This document shows positions 40,326 to 56,100 of a stretch of DNA of 64,000 nucleotides, piece by piece. The position numbers and the translations under genes are program-made. The stretch's first letter is position 1, and each line of letters starts with the position of its first letter. Origin of the DNA: Coriaria nepalensis (lineage: Eukaryota > Streptophyta > Magnoliopsida > Cucurbitales > Coriariaceae); assembly GCA_027186245.1 (NCBI GenBank), contig CP114482.1:29035209-29099208 (forward strand), read 5' to 3'. The notes beneath the pieces were generated by a model, which made no database searches, was not told the DNA's origin, and saw only the letters and a program-made list of their open reading frames with translations.

Positions 40326-40468
40326 CTTTTCATATCATTAAATTGTTGGGAAGCACTTCGAACCAATTCTATTTTTTGCATTTAAGACACGACTTTCATA
40401 CATAACTTGCAATTGATCTATTAAAGGCAACTATGCATTTTTTTAGCCTTAAAGTCATATTTTTGCGT
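40326..40468 (+). repeat. Monomer C', representative copy (143 bp)
   Basis: It starts at CTTTTCATATCATTAAATTG and carries GGAAGCACTTCGAACCAATTC and CATTTAAGACACGACTTTC. It ends with TTTTTTTAGCCTTAAAGTC before the next A'. The unit A'-B'-C' here is 422 bp; a one-base difference in the T run in C' accounts for the 421/422 variation. Confidence 0.88.
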
Positions 40469-43400
40469 CTTTTATAGTCAGTAAATCATTCTAAATCACT
40501 TCGAATGAAATTCGGCCTTTAAAGATGACTTCTGTGCATAGCCTGCAGTTGAACTATTGAAGGCAACAATGCATTTGTTTAGCCTTAAAGTCATGTCAAT
40601 GAGTATCTTCTAGTCGTTAAATCATTCTAAATTAAGTCGAACGAATTCTATTTTCGCCCTTCAAACATGATTTTATTACATAACTTGCAATTAATCTATT
40701 GAAGACAACAATGCATTGTTTTAGCCTTAAAAAGCATATCATTTAGTCTTTTCATATCATTAAATTGTTTGGAAGCACTTCGAACCAATTCTATTTGTGC
40801 ATTTGCGACACGACTTTCATACATAACTTGCAATTGATCTATTAAAGGCAACTATGCATTTTTTTAGCCTTAAAGTCATATTATTGCGTCTCTTTTAGTC
40901 AGTAAATCATTCTAAATCACTTCGAATGAAATTCGGCCTTTAAACATCACTTTCGTGCATAACTTTGAGTTGATCTATTGAAGGCAAAAATGCATTTGTT
41001 TAGCCTTAAAATCATGTCAATGAGTCTCTTCTAGTCGTTAAATCATTCTAAATTAAGTCGAACGAATTCTATTTTCGCCCTTCAAACATGATTTTATTAC
41101 ATAACTTGCAATTAATCTATTGAAGACAACAATGCATTATTTTAGCCTTAAAAAGCATATCATTCAATTTTTTCATAGCATTAAATTGTTGGGAAGCACT
41201 TCGAACCAATTCTATTTGTGCATTTGAGACACGACTTTCATACATAACTTGCAATTGATCTATTGAAGGCAACTATGCATTTTTTTATCCTTAAAGTCAT
41301 ATTTTTGCGTCTCTTTTAGTCAGTAAATCATTCTAAATCACTTCGAATGAAATTAAGCCCTTAAACATGACTTTCGTGCATAACTTGCAGTTGATCTATT
41401 GAAGGCAAGAATGCATTTGTTTAGCCTTAAAGTCATGTCAATGAGTCTCTTCTAGTCGTTAAATCATTCTAAATTAAGTCGAACGAATTCTGTTTTCGCC
41501 CTTCAAACATGATTGTATTACATAACTTGCAATTAGGCTATTGAAGACAACAATGCATTGTTTTAGCCATAAAAAGCATATCATTCAATCTTTTCATATC
41601 ATTAAATTGTTTGGAAGCACTTCGAACCAATTCTATTTGTGCGTTTGAGACACGACTTTCATACATAACTTGCAATTGATCTATTGAAGGCAACTATACA
41701 TTTTTTTAGCCTTAAAGTCATATTATTGCGTCTCTTTTAGTCAGTAAATCATTCTAAATCACTTCGAATGAAATTCGGCCTTTAAACATGACTTTCGTGC
41801 ATAACTTGGACTTGATCTATTAAAGGCAAAAATGCATTTGTTTAGCCTTAAAGTCATGTCAATGAGTCTCTTCTAATCGTTAAATCATTCTAAATTAATT
41901 CGAACGAATTCTATTTTCGCCCTTCAAACATGATTTTATTACATAACTTGCTATTAATCTATTGAAGACAACAATGCATTATTTTAGCCTTAAAAAGCAT
42001 ATCATTCAGTCTTTTAATATCATTAAATTGTAAGGAAGCACTTCGAACCAATTCTATTTGTGCATTTGAGACACGACTTTCATACATCACTTGCAATTGA
42101 TCTATTGAAGGCAACTATGCATTTTTTTAGCCTTAAAGTCATATTATTGTGTCTCTTTTAGTTAGTAAATCATTCTAAATCACTTTGAATGAAATTCGGC
42201 CTTTAAACATGACTTTCGTGCATAACTTGCAGTTGATCTATTGAAGGCAACAATGCATTCGTTTAGCCTTAAAGTCATGTCAATGAGTCTCTTCTAGTCG
42301 TTAAATTCATTCCAAATTAAGTTGAATGAATTCTATTTTCGCCCTTCAAACATGATTTTCTTACATAACTTGGAATTAATCTATTGAAGACAACAATCCA
42401 TTGTTTTAGCCATAAAAACGATATCATTCAGTCTTTTCATATCATTAAATTGTTTGGAAGCATTTCGAACCAATTCTATTTGTGCATTTAAGACACGACT
42501 TTCATGCATAACTTGCAATTGATCTATTGAAGGCAACAATCCATTTTTGTAGCCTTAAAGTCATATTATTGCGTCTCTTTTAGTCACGAAATCATTCTAA
42601 ATAACTTCGAATGAAATTCGGCGTTTAAACATGACTTTCGTGCATAACTTGCAGTTGATCTATTGAAGGCGACAATGCATTTGTTTAGCTTTAAAGTCAT
42701 GTCAATGAGACTCTTCTACCCGTTAAATCATTCTAAATTAAGTCGAACGAATTCTATTTTCGCCCTTCAAACATGATTTTATTACATAACTTGCAATTAA
42801 TCTATTGAAGACAACAATCCATTGTTTTCGCCCTAAAAAGCATATCATTCAGTCTTTTCATATCATTAAATTGTTTGGAAGCACTTCGAACCAATTCTAT
42901 TTTTTGCATTTAAGACATGACTTTCATGCATAACTTGCAATTGATCTATTGAAGGCAACAATCCATTTTTTTAGCCTTAAAGTGATAATTTTGTGTATCT
43001 TTTAGTCAGTAAATCATTCCAAATCACTTCGAATGAAATTCGGCCTTTAAAAATGACTTTCGTGCATAACTTGCAGTTGATCTATTGAAGGCAACAATGC
43101 ATTAGTTTAGCCTTAAAGTCATGTCAATGAGTCTCTTCTAGTCGTTAAATCCTTCTAAACTAAGTCGAACAAATTCTATTTTCGCCCTTTAAACATGATT
43201 TTCTTACATAACCTGGAATTCATCTATTGAAGACAACAATGCATTATTTTAGCCTTAAAAAGCATATCATTCAGTCTTTTCATATCATTAAATTGTTTGG
43301 AAGCACTTTGAACCAATTCTATTTGTGCATTTGCGAGACGACTTTCATATATAACTTGCAATTGATCTATTGAAGGCAACTATGCATTTTTTTAACCTTA

Positions 43401-46400
43401 AAGTCATATCATTGCGTCTCTTTTAGTCACTAAATCATTGTAAATCACTTCGAACGAAATTCGGCCTTTAAACATGACTTTCATGCATAGCTTGCAGTTG
43501 ATCTATTGAAGGCAACAATGCATTTGTTTAGGCTTAAAGTCATGTCAATGAGTCTCTTCTAGTTGTTAAATCATTCTAAATTAAGTCGTACGAATTCTAT
43601 TTTCGCCCTTCAAACATGATTTTCTTACATGACTTGCAATTAACCTATTGAAGACAACAATGCATTATTTTAACCATAAAAAGCATATCATTCAGTCTTT
43701 TCATATCATTAAATTGTTTGGAAGCACTTCGAACCAATTCTATTTTTTCATTTAAGACACGACTTTCATGCATAACTTGCAATTGATCTATTGAAGGCAA
43801 CAATCCATTTTTTTAGCCTTAAAGTCATATTATTGCGTCTCTTTTAGTCAGTAAATCATTCTAAATAACTTCGAATGAAATTCGGCCTTTAAACATGACT
43901 TTCGTGCATAACTTGCAGTTGATCTATTGAAGGGAACAATGCATTTGTTTAGCCTTAAAGTCATGTCAATGAGTCTCTTCTAGTCGTTAAATCATTCCAA
44001 ATTAAGTTGAATGAATTCTATTTTCGCCCTTCAAATATGATTTTCTTACATAACTTGCAATTAATCTATTGAAGACAACAATGCATTATTTTAGCCATAA
44101 AAAGGATATCATTCAGTCTTTTCATATCATTAAATTGTTTGGAAGAACTTCGAACCAATTCTATTTGTGCATTTGAGACACGACTTTCATACATAACTTG
44201 CAATTGATCTATTGAAGGCAACTATGCATTTTTTTAGCCTTAAAGTCATATTATTGCGTCTCTTTTAGTCAGTAAATCAATCTAAATCATTCCGAATGAA
44301 ATTCGGCCTTTAAACATTACTTTCGTGCATAACTTGCAGTTGATCTATTGAAGGTAACAATGCATTTGTGTAGCCTTAAAGTCATGTCAATGAGTCTCTT
44401 CTAGTCGTTAATTCATTCTAAATTAAGTCGAACGAATACTATCTTCACCCTTCGAACATGATTTTCTTACATAACTTGCAATTAATCTATTGAAGACAAC
44501 AATGCATTATTTTAGCCATAAAAAGCATATCATTCGGTCTTTTCATATCATTAAATTGTTTGGAAGCACTTCGAACCAATTCTATTTTTTCATTTAAGAC
44601 ACGACTTTCATGCATAACTTGCAATTGATCTATTGAAGGCAACAATCCATTTTTTTAGCCTTAAAGTCATATTATTGCGTCTCTTTTAGTCAGTAAATCA
44701 TTCTAAATAACTTCGAATGAAATTCGGCGTTTAAACATGACTTTCGTGCATAACTTGCAGTTGATCTATTGAAGGGAACAATGCATTTGTTTAGCCTTAA
44801 AGTCACGTCAATGAGTCTCTTCTAGTCGTTAAATCATTCCAAATTAAGTGGAACGAATTCTATTTTCGCCCTTCAAACATGATTTTCTTACATAACTTGC
44901 AATTAATCCATTGAAGAAAACGATGCATTATTTTAGCCATAAAAAGCATATCAGTCAGTCTTTTCATATCATTAAATTGTTTGGAAGCACTTCAAACCAA
45001 TTCTATTTGTGTATTTAAGACACGACTTTCATGCATAACTTGCAATTGATCTATTGAAGGCAACAATCCATTTTTTTGGCCTCAAAGTCATATTATTGCG
45101 TCTCTTTTAGTCAGTAAATCATTCAAATCACTTCGAATGAAATTCGGCCTTTGAACATGACTTTTGTGCATAACTTGCAGTTGATCTATTGAAGGCAACA
45201 ATGCATTTGTTTAGCCTTAAAGTCATGTCAATGAGTCTCTTCTAGTCATTAAATCATTCTAAATTAATTCGAACGAATTCTATTTTCGCCTTTCAAACAT
45301 GATTTTCTTACATAACTTGCAATTAATCTATTGAAAACAACAATGCATTGTTTTAGCCATAAAAAGCATATCATTCAGTCTTTTCATATTATTAAATTGT
45401 TTAGAAGCACTTCGAACCAATTCTATTTTTGCATTTAAGACATGACTTTCATGCACAACTTGCAATTGATCTATTGAAGGCAACTATCCTTTTTTTTAGC
45501 CTTAAAGTCATATTATTGTATCTCTTTTAGTCATTAATTTTTCTAAATCACTTTGAACGAAATTCGGCCTTTAAGCATGACTTTCGTGCATAACTTGCAG
45601 TTGATCTATTGAAGGCAACAACGCATTTGTTTGGCCTTAAAGTCATGTCAATGAGTCTCTTCTAGTCATTAAATCATTCTAAATTAAGTCGAACGAATTC
45701 TATTTTCGCCCGTCAAACATGATTTTCTTACATAACTTGCAATTAATATATTGAAGACAACAATGCATTGTTTTAGCCATAAAAAGCATATCATTCCGCC
45801 TTTTCATATCATTAAATTGTTTGGAAGCACTTCGAACCAATTCTATTTTTGCATTTAAGACACGACTTTCATGCATAACTTGCAATTGATCTATTGAAGG
45901 CAACTATCCATTTTTTTAGCCTTAAAGTCATATTAATGCATCTCTTTTAGTCATTAATTTTTCTAAATCACTTTGAACGAAATTCGGCCTTTAAACATGA
46001 CTTTCGTGCATAACTTGCAGTTGATCTATTGAAGGCAACAATGCATTTGTTTAGCCTTAAAGTCATGTCAATGAGTCTTTTCTAGTCATTAAATCATTCT
46101 AAATTAAGTCGAACGAATTCTATTTTCGCCCGTCAAACATGATTTTCTTACATAACTTGCAATTATCTTTTGAAGACAACAATGCATTGTTTTAGCCATG
46201 AAAAGCATATCATTCCGTCTTTTCATATCATTAAATTGTTTGGAAGCACTTTGAACCAATTCTATTTTTGCATTTAAGACACGACTTTCATGCATAACTT
46301 GCAATTGATCTATTGAAGGAAACTATCCATTTTTTTAGCCTTAAAGTCATATTAATGCATTTCTTTTAGTCATTAATTTTTCTAAATCACTTTGACCGAA

Positions 46401-46790
46401 ATTCGGCCTTTAAACATGACTTTCGTGCATAACTTGCAGTTAATCTATTGAAGGCAACAATGCATTTGTTTAGCCTTAAAGTCATGTCAATGAGTCTCTT
46501 CTAGTCATTCAATCATTCTAAATTAATTCGAACGAATTCTATTTTCGCCTTCCAAACATGATTTTCTTACATAACTTGCAATTAATCTATTGAAGACAAC
46601 AATGCATTGTTTTCGCCATCAAAAGCATATCATTCAGTCTTTTCATATCATTAAATTTTTGGAAGCACTTCGAACCAATTCTATTTTTGCATTTAAGACA
46701 CGACTTTCGTGCATAACTTGCAATTGATCTATTGAAGGCAACTATCCATTTTTTTAGCCTTAAAGTCATATTAATGCATCTCTTTTAGTC

Positions 46791-49700
46791 ATTAATTTCT
46801 CTAAATCACTTCGAATGAAATTCGGCCGTTAAACATGACTTTCGTGCGTAACTTGCAGTTGATCTATTGAAGGCAACTATGCGTTTGTTTAGCCTTAAAG
46901 TCATGTCAATGAGTCTCTTCTAGTCGTTAAATCATTCTAAATTAATTCGAACGAATTCTATTTTCGCCTTTCAAACATGATTTTCTTACATAACTTGCAA
47001 TTAATCTATTGAAGACAACAATGCATTGTTTTAGCCATAAAAAGCATATCATTCAGTCTTTTCATATCATTAAATTGTTTGGAAGCACTTCGAACCGATT
47101 CTATTTTTGCATTTAAGACACCACTTTCGTGCATAACTTGCAATTGATCTACTGAAGGCAACAATCCATTTTTTTTGGCCTTAAAGTCATATTAATGCAT
47201 CTCTTTTAGTCATTAATTTTTCTAAATCACTTTGAACGAAATTCGGCCTTTAAACATGACTTTCGTGCATAACTTGCAGTTAATCTATTGAAGGCAATAA
47301 TGCATTTGTTTAGCCTTAAAGTCATGTCAACGAGTCTCTTCTAGTCGTTAAATCATTCTAAATTAATTCGAACGAATTCTATTTTCGCCCTTCAAACATG
47401 ATTTTCTTACATAACTTGCAATTAATCTATTGAAGACAACAATGCATTGTTTTAGCCATAAAAAGCATATCATTCAGTCTTTTCATATCATTAAATTGTT
47501 TGGAAGCACTTCGAACCGATTCTATTTTTGCATTTAAGACACCACTTTCGTGCATAACTTGCAATTGATCTACTGAAGGCAACAATCCATTTTTTTTGGC
47601 CTTAAAGTCATATTAATGCATCTCTTTTAGTCATTAATTTTTCTAAATCACTTTGAACGAAATTCGGCCTTTAAACATGACTTTCGTGCATAACTTGCAG
47701 TTAATCTATTGAAGGCAACAATGCATTTGTTTAGCCCTAAAGTCATGTCAATTTGTCTCTTCTAGTCGTTAAATCATTCTAAATTAATTCGAACGAATTC
47801 TATTTTCGCCTTTCAAACATGATTTTCTTACATAACTTGCAATTAATCTATTGAAGACAACAATGCATTGTTTTAGCCATAAAAAGGATATCATTCAGTC
47901 TTTTCATATCATGAAATTGTTTGGAAGCACTTCGAACCAATTCTATTTGTGCATTTGAGACACGACTTTCATACATAACTTGCAATTGATCTACTGAAGG
48001 CAACTATGCATTTTTTTAGCCTTAAAATCATATTATTGCGTCTCTTTTAGTCAGTAAATCATTCTAAATCATTTCGAATGAAATTCGGGCTTTAAACATG
48101 ACTTTCGTGCATAACTTGCAGTTGATCTATTGAAGGTAACAATGCATTTGTGTAGCCTTAAAGTCATGTCAATGAGTCTCTTCTAGTCATTAAATCATTC
48201 TAAATTAAGTCGAACGAATTCTATTTTCGCCCGTCAAACATGATTTTCTTACATAACTTGCAATTAGTCTATTGAAGACAACAATGCATTATTTTAGCCA
48301 TAAAAAGCATATCATTCAGTCTTTTCATATCATTAAATTGTAAGGAAGCACTTCGAACCAATTCTATTTGTGCATTTGAGACACGACTTTCATACATAAC
48401 TTGCAGTTGATCTATTGAAGGCAACTATGCAATTTTTTAGCCTTAAAGTCATATTATTGCGTCTCTTTTAGTCAGTAAATCATTCTAAATCACTTCGAAT
48501 GAAATTCGGCCTTTAAACATCACTTTCGTGCATAACTTGGAGTTGATCTATTGAAGGCAAAAATGCATTTGTTTAGCCTTAAAGTCATGTCAATGAGTCT
48601 CTTCTAGTCGTTAAATCATTCTAAATTAAGTCGAACGAATTCTATTTTCGCCCTTCAAACATGATTTTATTACATAACTTGCAATTAATCTATTGAAGAC
48701 AACAATGCATTATTTTAGCCTTAGAAAGCATATCATTCAGTCTTTTCATATCATTAAATTGTTTGGAAGCACTTCGAACCAATTCTATTTGTGCATTTGC
48801 GACACAACTTTCATACATAACTTGCAACTGATCTATTAAAGGCAACTATGCATTTTTTTAGCCTTAAAGTCATATTTTTGCGTTTTTTTAGTCAGTAAAT
48901 CATTCTTAATCACTTCGAATGAAATTCGGCCTTTAAAGATGACGTCTGTGCATAGCTTGCAGTTGAACTATTGACGGCAACAATGCATTTGTTTAGCCTT
49001 AAAGTCATGTTAATGAGTCTCTTCTCGTCGTTAAATCATTCTAAATTAAGTCGAACGAATTCTATTTTCGCCCTTCAAACATGATTTTATTACATAACTT
49101 GCAATTAATCTATTGAAGACAACAATGCATTATTTTAGCCTTAAAAAGCATATCATTCAGTCTTTTGATATCATTAAACTTTTTGGAAGCAGTTCGAACC
49201 AATTCTATTTGTGCATTTGAGACACGACTTTCATACATAACTTGCAATTGATCTGTTGAAGGCAACTATCCATTTTTTTAGCCTTAAAGTCATATTATTG
49301 CGTCTCTTTTAGTCAGTAAATAATTCTAAATCACTTCGAATGAAATTCGGCCTTTAAACATCACTTTCGTGCATAACTTGGAGTTGATCTATTGAAGGCA
49401 AAAATGCATTTGTTTAGCCTTAAAGTCATGTCAATGAGTCTCTTCTAGTCGTTAAATCATTCTAAATTAAGTCGAACGAATTCTATTTTCGCCCTTCAAA
49501 CATGATTTTATTACATAACTTGCAATTAATCTATTGAAGACAACAATGCATTATTTTAGCCTTAAAAAGCATATTGTTCAGTCTTTTCATATCATTAAAT
49601 TCTTTGGAAGCACTTCGAACCAATTCTATTTGTGCATTTGCGACACGACTTTCATACATAACTTGCAATTGATCTGTTGAAGGCAACTATGCATTTTTTT

Positions 49701-52700
49701 AGCCTTAAATTCATATTTTTGCGTGTCTTTTAGTCAGTAAATCATTCTAAATCACTTCGAATGAAATTCGGCCTTTAAACATGACTTTCGTGCATAACTT
49801 GGAGTTGATCTATTGAAGGCAAAAATGCATTTGTTTAGCCTTAAAGTCACGTTAATGAGTCTCTTCTCGTCGTTAAATCATTCTAAATTAAGTCGAACGA
49901 ATTCTATTTTCGCCCTTCAAACATTATTTTCGTACATAACTTGCAATTAATCTATTGAAGACAACAATGCATTGTTTTAGCCTTAAAAAGCATATCATTC
50001 AGTCTTTTCATATCATTAAATTGTTTGGAAGCACTTCGAACCAATTCTATTTTTGCATTTAAGACACGACTTTCATACATAACTTGCAATTGATCTACTG
50101 AAGGCAACTATGCATTTGTTTAGCCTTAAAGTCATATTTTTGCGTCTCTTTTAGTCAGTAAATCATTCTAAATCACTTCGAATGAAATTCGGCCTTTAAA
50201 CATGACTTTCGTGCATAACTTGGAGTTGATCTATTGAAGGCAAAAATGCATTTGTTTAGCCTTAAAGTCATGTCAATGAGTCTCTTCTAGCCGTTAAATC
50301 ATTCTAAATTAAGTCGAACGAATTCTAATTTCGCCCTTCAAACATGATTTTATTACATAACTTGCAATTAGGCTATTGAAGACAACATTGCATTGTTTTA
50401 GCCATAAAAAGCATATCATTCAATCTTTTCATATCATTAAATTGTTTGGAAGCACTTCGAACCAATTCTATTTTTGCATTTAAGACACGACTTTCATACA
50501 TAACTTGCAATTGATCTACTGAAGGCAACTATGCATTTGTTTAGCTTTAAAGTCTTATTATTGCATCTCTTTTAGTCATTTATTTTTCTAAATCATTTTG
50601 AATGAAATTCGGCCGTTAAACATGACTTTTGTGCATAACTAGCAGTTGATCTATTGAAGGCAACAATGCGTTTGTTTAGCCTTAAAGTCATGTCAATGAG
50701 TCTCTTCTAGTCGTTAAATCATTCTAAATTAATTCGAACGAATTCTATTTTCACCTTTCAAACATGATTTTCTTACATAACTTGCAATTAATCTATTGAA
50801 GACAACAATGCATTATTTTAGCCTTAAAAAGCATATCATTCAGCCTTTTGATATCATTAAATTGTTTGGAAGCACTTCGAACCACTTCTATTTGTGCATT
50901 TGAAACACGACTTTCATACATAACTTGTAATTGATCTATTGAAGGCAACTATGCATTTTTTTAGCCTTAAAGTCATATTATTGCGTCTCTTTTAGTCAGT
51001 AAATCATTCTAAATCACTTTGAATGAAATTCGACCTTTAAACACGACTTTCGTGCATAACTTGCAGTTGATGTATTGAAGGCAACAATGCATCTGTTTAG
51101 CCTTAAGGTCTTGTCAATGAGTCTCTTCTAGTCGTTAAATCATTCTAAATTAAGTCGAACGAATTCTATTTTCGCCCTTCCAACATGATTTTATTACATA
51201 ACTTGCAATTAATCTATTGAAGACAACAATGCATTTTTTTAGCCTTAAAAAGCATATTATTCAGTCTTTTCATATCATTAAATTGTTTGGAAGCACTTCG
51301 AACCAATTCTATTTGTGCATTTGCGACACGACTTTCATACATAACTTGCAATTGATCTATTGAAGGCAACTATGCATTTTTTTAGCCTTAAAGTCATATT
51401 ATTGCGTCTCTTTTAGTCAGTAAATCATTTTAAATCATTTCGCAAGAAATTCGGCCTTTAAACATGACTTTCGTGCAAAACATGGAGTTGATCTATTGAA
51501 GGCAAAAATGCATTTGTTTAGCCTTAAAGTCATGTCAATGAGTCTCTTCTAGCCGTCAAATCATTCTAAATTAAGTCGAACGAATTCTATTTTCGCCCTT
51601 CAAACATGATTTTCTTACATAACTTGCAATTAATCTATTGAAGACAACAATTCATTATTTTAGCCTTAAAAAGCATATCATTCAGTCTTCTCATATCATT
51701 AAATTGTTTGGAAGCACTTCGAACCAATTCAATTTGTGCATTTGAGACACAACTTTCATACATAACTTGCAATTGATCTATTGAAGGCAACTATGCATTT
51801 TTTTAGCCTTAAAGTCATATTATTGTGTCTCTTTTAGTCAGTAAATCATTCTAAATCACTTCGAATGAAATTCGGCCTTTAAACATGACTTTCGTGCATA
51901 ACTCGGAGTTGATCTATTGAAGGCAAAAATGCATTTGTTTAGCCTTAAAGTCATGTCAATGAGTCTGTTCTAGTCGTGAAATCATTCTAAATTAAGTCGA
52001 ACGAATTCTATTTTCGCCCTTCAAACATGATTTTATTACACAACTTGCAATTAGGCTATTGAAGACAACAATGCATTGTTTTAGCCATAAAAAGCATATC
52101 ATTCAATCTTTTCATATCATTAAATTGTTTGGAAGCACTTCGAACCAATTCTATTTTTGCATTTAAGACACGACTTTCATACATAACTCGCAATTGATCT
52201 ACTGAAGGCAACTATGCATTTGTTTAGCTTTAAAGTCTTATTATTGCATCTCTTTTAGTCATTAATTTCCCTAAATCACTTCGAATGAAATTCGGCCGTT
52301 AAACATGACTTTCGTGCGTAACTTGCAGTTGATCTATTGAAGGCAACTATGCGTTTGTTTAGCCTTAAAGTCATGTCAATGAGTCTCTTCTAGTCGTTAA
52401 ATCATTCTAAATTAATTCGAACGAATTCTATTTTCGCCTTTCAAACATGATTTTCTTACATAACTTGCAATTAATCTATTGAAGACAACAATGCATTGTT
52501 TTAGCCATAAAAAGCATATCATTCAGTCTTTTCATATCATTAAATTGTTTGGAAGCACTTCGAACCGATTCTATTTTTGCATTTAAGACACCACTTTCGT
52601 GCATAACTTGCAATTGATCTATTGAAGGCAACTATCCATTTTTTTAGCCTTAAAGTCATATTAATGCATCTCTTTTAGTCATTAATTTTTCTAAATCACT

Positions 52701-53130
52701 TGGAACGAAATTCGGCCTTTAAACATGACTTTCGTGCATAACTTGCAGTTAATCTATTGAAGGCAATAATGCATTTGTTTAGCCTTAAAGTCATGTCAAC
52801 GAGTCTCTTCTAGTCGTTAAATCATTCTAAATTAATTCGAACGAATTCTATTTTCGCCCTTCAAACATGATTTTCTTACATAACTTGCAATTAATCTATT
52901 GAAGACAACAATGCATTGTTTTAGCCATAAAAAGCATATCATTCAGTCTTTTCATATCATTAAATTGTTTGGAAGCACTTCGAACCGATTCTATTTTTGC
53001 ATTTAAGACACCACTTTCGTGCATAACTTGCAATTGATCTACTGAAGGCAACAATCCATTTTTTTTGGCCTTAAAGTCATATTAATGCATCTCTTTTAGT
53101 AATTAATTTTTCTAAATCACTTGGAACGAA
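46791..53130 (+). repeat. Segment pair with offset 5,470 bp (13 HOR units)
   Basis: About 46,791-47,660 matches about 52,261-53,130. ATTAATTTCT(C) or ATTAATTTCC with TTCGGCCGTTAAAC and CAACTATGCGTTTG lies at both starts, and ACACCACTTTCGTGC at 47,119/47,540 and 52,589/53,009. ATCCATTTTTTTTGGCC and GTCAACGAGTCTC travel with them. The right copy is partly modified: its first unit has CAACTATCCATTTTTTTAGCC. Confidence 0.78.
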
Positions 53131-56100
53131 ATTCGGCCTTTAAACATGACTTTCATGCATAACTTGCAGTTAATCTATTGAAGGCAACAATCCATTTGTT
53201 TAGCCTTAAAGTCATGTCAATGAGTCTCTTCTAGTCGTTAAATACTTCTAAATTAATTCGAACGAATTCTATTTTCGCCTTTCAAACATGATTTTCCTAC
53301 ATAACTTGCAATTAATCCATTGAAGACAACAATGCATTGTTTTAGCCTTAAAAAGCATATCATTAAATTGTTTGGAAGCACTTCGAACCAATTCCATTTT
53401 TGCATTTAAGACACGACTTTCATGCATAACTTGCAATTGATCTATTGAAGGCAACTATCCATTTTCTTAGCCGTAAAGTCATATTATTGCGTCTCTTTTA
53501 GTCAGTAAATCATTCTAAATCATTTCGAATGAAATTCGGCCTTTAAACATGACTTTCGTGCATAACTTGGAGTTGATCTATTAAAGGCAAAAATGCATTT
53601 GTTTAGCCTTAAAGTCATGTCAATGAGTCTCTTCTAGTCGTTAAATCATTCTAAATTAAGTCGAACGAATTCTATTTTGGCCCTTCAAACATGATTTTAT
53701 TACATAACTTGCAATTAATCTATTGAAGACAACAATGCATTATTTTAGCCTTAAAGAGCATATCATTCAGTCTTTTCATATCATTAAATTTTTGGAAGCA
53801 CTTCGAACCAATTCTATTTTTGCATTTAAGACACGACTTTCATACATAACTTGCAATTGATCTATTGAAGGCAACTATGCAATTTTTTAGCCATAAAGTC
53901 ATATTAATGCATCTCTTTTAGTCATTAACTTTTATAAATCACTTGGAACGAAATTCGGCCTTTAAACATGACTTTCGTGCATAACTTGCAGTTAATCTAT
54001 TGAAGGCAACAATGCATTTGTTTAGCCTTAAAGTCATGTCAATGAGTCTCTTCTAGTCGGTAAATCATTCTAAATTAAGTCGAACGAATTTTATTTTCGC
54101 CCTTCAAACATGATTTTCTTACATAACTTGCAATTAATCTATTGAAGACAACAATGCATTGTTTTAGCCATAAAAAGGATATCATTCAGTCTTTTCATAT
54201 TATTAAATTGTTTGGAAGCACTTCGAACCAATTCTATTTGTGCATTTGAGACACGACTTTCATACATAACTTGCAATTGATCTATTGAAGGCAACTATGC
54301 ATTTTTTTAGCCTTAAAGTCATATTATTGCGTCTCTTTTAGTCAGTAAATCATTTTAAATCATTTCGCAAGAAATTCGGCCTTTAAACATGACTTTCGTG
54401 CAAAACATGGAGTTGATCTATTAAAGGCAAAAATGCATTTGTTTAGCCTTAAAGTCATGTCAATGAGTCTCTTCTAGTCGTTAAATCATTCTAAATTAAT
54501 TCGAACGAATTCTATTTTCGCCCTTCAAACATGATTTTATTACAGAACTTGCAATTAATCTATTGAAGACAACAATGCATTATTTTAGCCTTAAAAAGCA
54601 TATCATTCAGTCTTTTCATATCATTAAATTGTTTGGAAGCACTTTGAACCAATTCTATTTGTGCATTTGCGACACAACTTTCATACATAACTTGCAATTG
54701 ATCTATTAAAGGGAACTATGCATTTTTTTAGCCTTAAAGTCATATTATTGCGTCTCTTTTAGTCAATAAATCATTCTAAATAACTTCGAATGAAATTCGG
54801 CCTTTAAACATGACTTTCGTGCATAGCTTGCAGTTGAACTATTGAAGGCAACAATGCATTTGTTTAGCCTTAAACTCATGTCAATGATCTCTTCTAGTCA
54901 TTAAATTATTCTAAATTAAGTCGAACGAATTCTATTTTCGCCCTTCAAACAAGATTTTATTACATAACTTGCAATTAATCTATTGAAGACAACAATGCAT
55001 TGTTTTAGCCTTAAAAAGCATATCATTCAGTCTTTTCATATCATTAAATTTTTTGGAAGCACTTCGAACCAATTCTATTTGTGCATTTGCGACACAACTT
55101 TCATACATAACTTGCAATTGATCTATTGAAGGCAGCTATGCAATTTTTTAGCCGTAAAGTCATATTATTGCGTCTCTTTTAGTCAGTAAATCATTCTAAA
55201 TCATTTCGAATGAAATTCGGCCTTTAAACATGACTTTCGTGCATAACTTGGAGTTGATCTATTAAAGGCAAAAATGCATTTGTTTAGCCTTAAAGTCATG
55301 TCAATGAGTCTCTTCTAGTCGTTAAATCATTCTAAATTAAGTCGAACGAATTCTATTTTGGCCCTTCAAACATGATTTTATTACATAACTTGCAATTAAT
55401 CTATTGAAGACAACAATGCATTATTTTAGCCTTAAAGAGCATATCATTCAGTCTTTTCATACCATTAAATTGTTTGGAAGCACTTCGAACCAATTCTATT
55501 TGTGCATTTGAGACACGACTTTCATACATAACTTGCAATTGATCTATTGAAGGCAACTATGCATTTTTTTAGCCTTAAAGTCATATTATTGCGTCTTTTT
55601 TAGTCAGTAAATCATTCTTAATCACTTCGAATGAAATTCGGCCTTTAAAGATGACGTCCGTGCATAGCTTGCAGTTGAACTAGTGACGGCAACAATGCAT
55701 TTGTTTAGCCTTAAAGTCATGTTAATGAGTCTCTTCTCGTCGTTAAATCATTCTAAATTAAGTCGAACGAATTCTATTTTCGCCCTTCAAACATGATTTT
55801 ATTACATAACTTGCAATTAATCTATTGAAGACAACAATGCATTATTTTAGCCTTAAAAAGCATATCATTCAGTCTTTTGATATCATTAAACTTTTTGGAA
55901 GCAGTTCGAACCAATTCTATTTGTGCATTTGAGACACGACTTTCATACATAACTTGCAATTGATCTGTTGAAGGCAACTATCCATTTTTTTAGCCTTAAA
56001 GTCATATTATTGCGTCTCTTTTAGTCAGTAAATCATTCTAAATCACTTCGAATGAAATTCGGCCTTTAAACATCACTTTCGTGCATAACTTGGAGTTGAT

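Noticed and set aside
45700..46769. Three similar open frames on the - strand (45,700-45,903, 46,104-46,304, 46,587-46,769), and a fourth at 53,269-53,454
   Set aside because: They share residues because they are the reverse strand of successive C'/B' units. They open or close with single substitutions between copies, which is not how a conserved gene family behaves.
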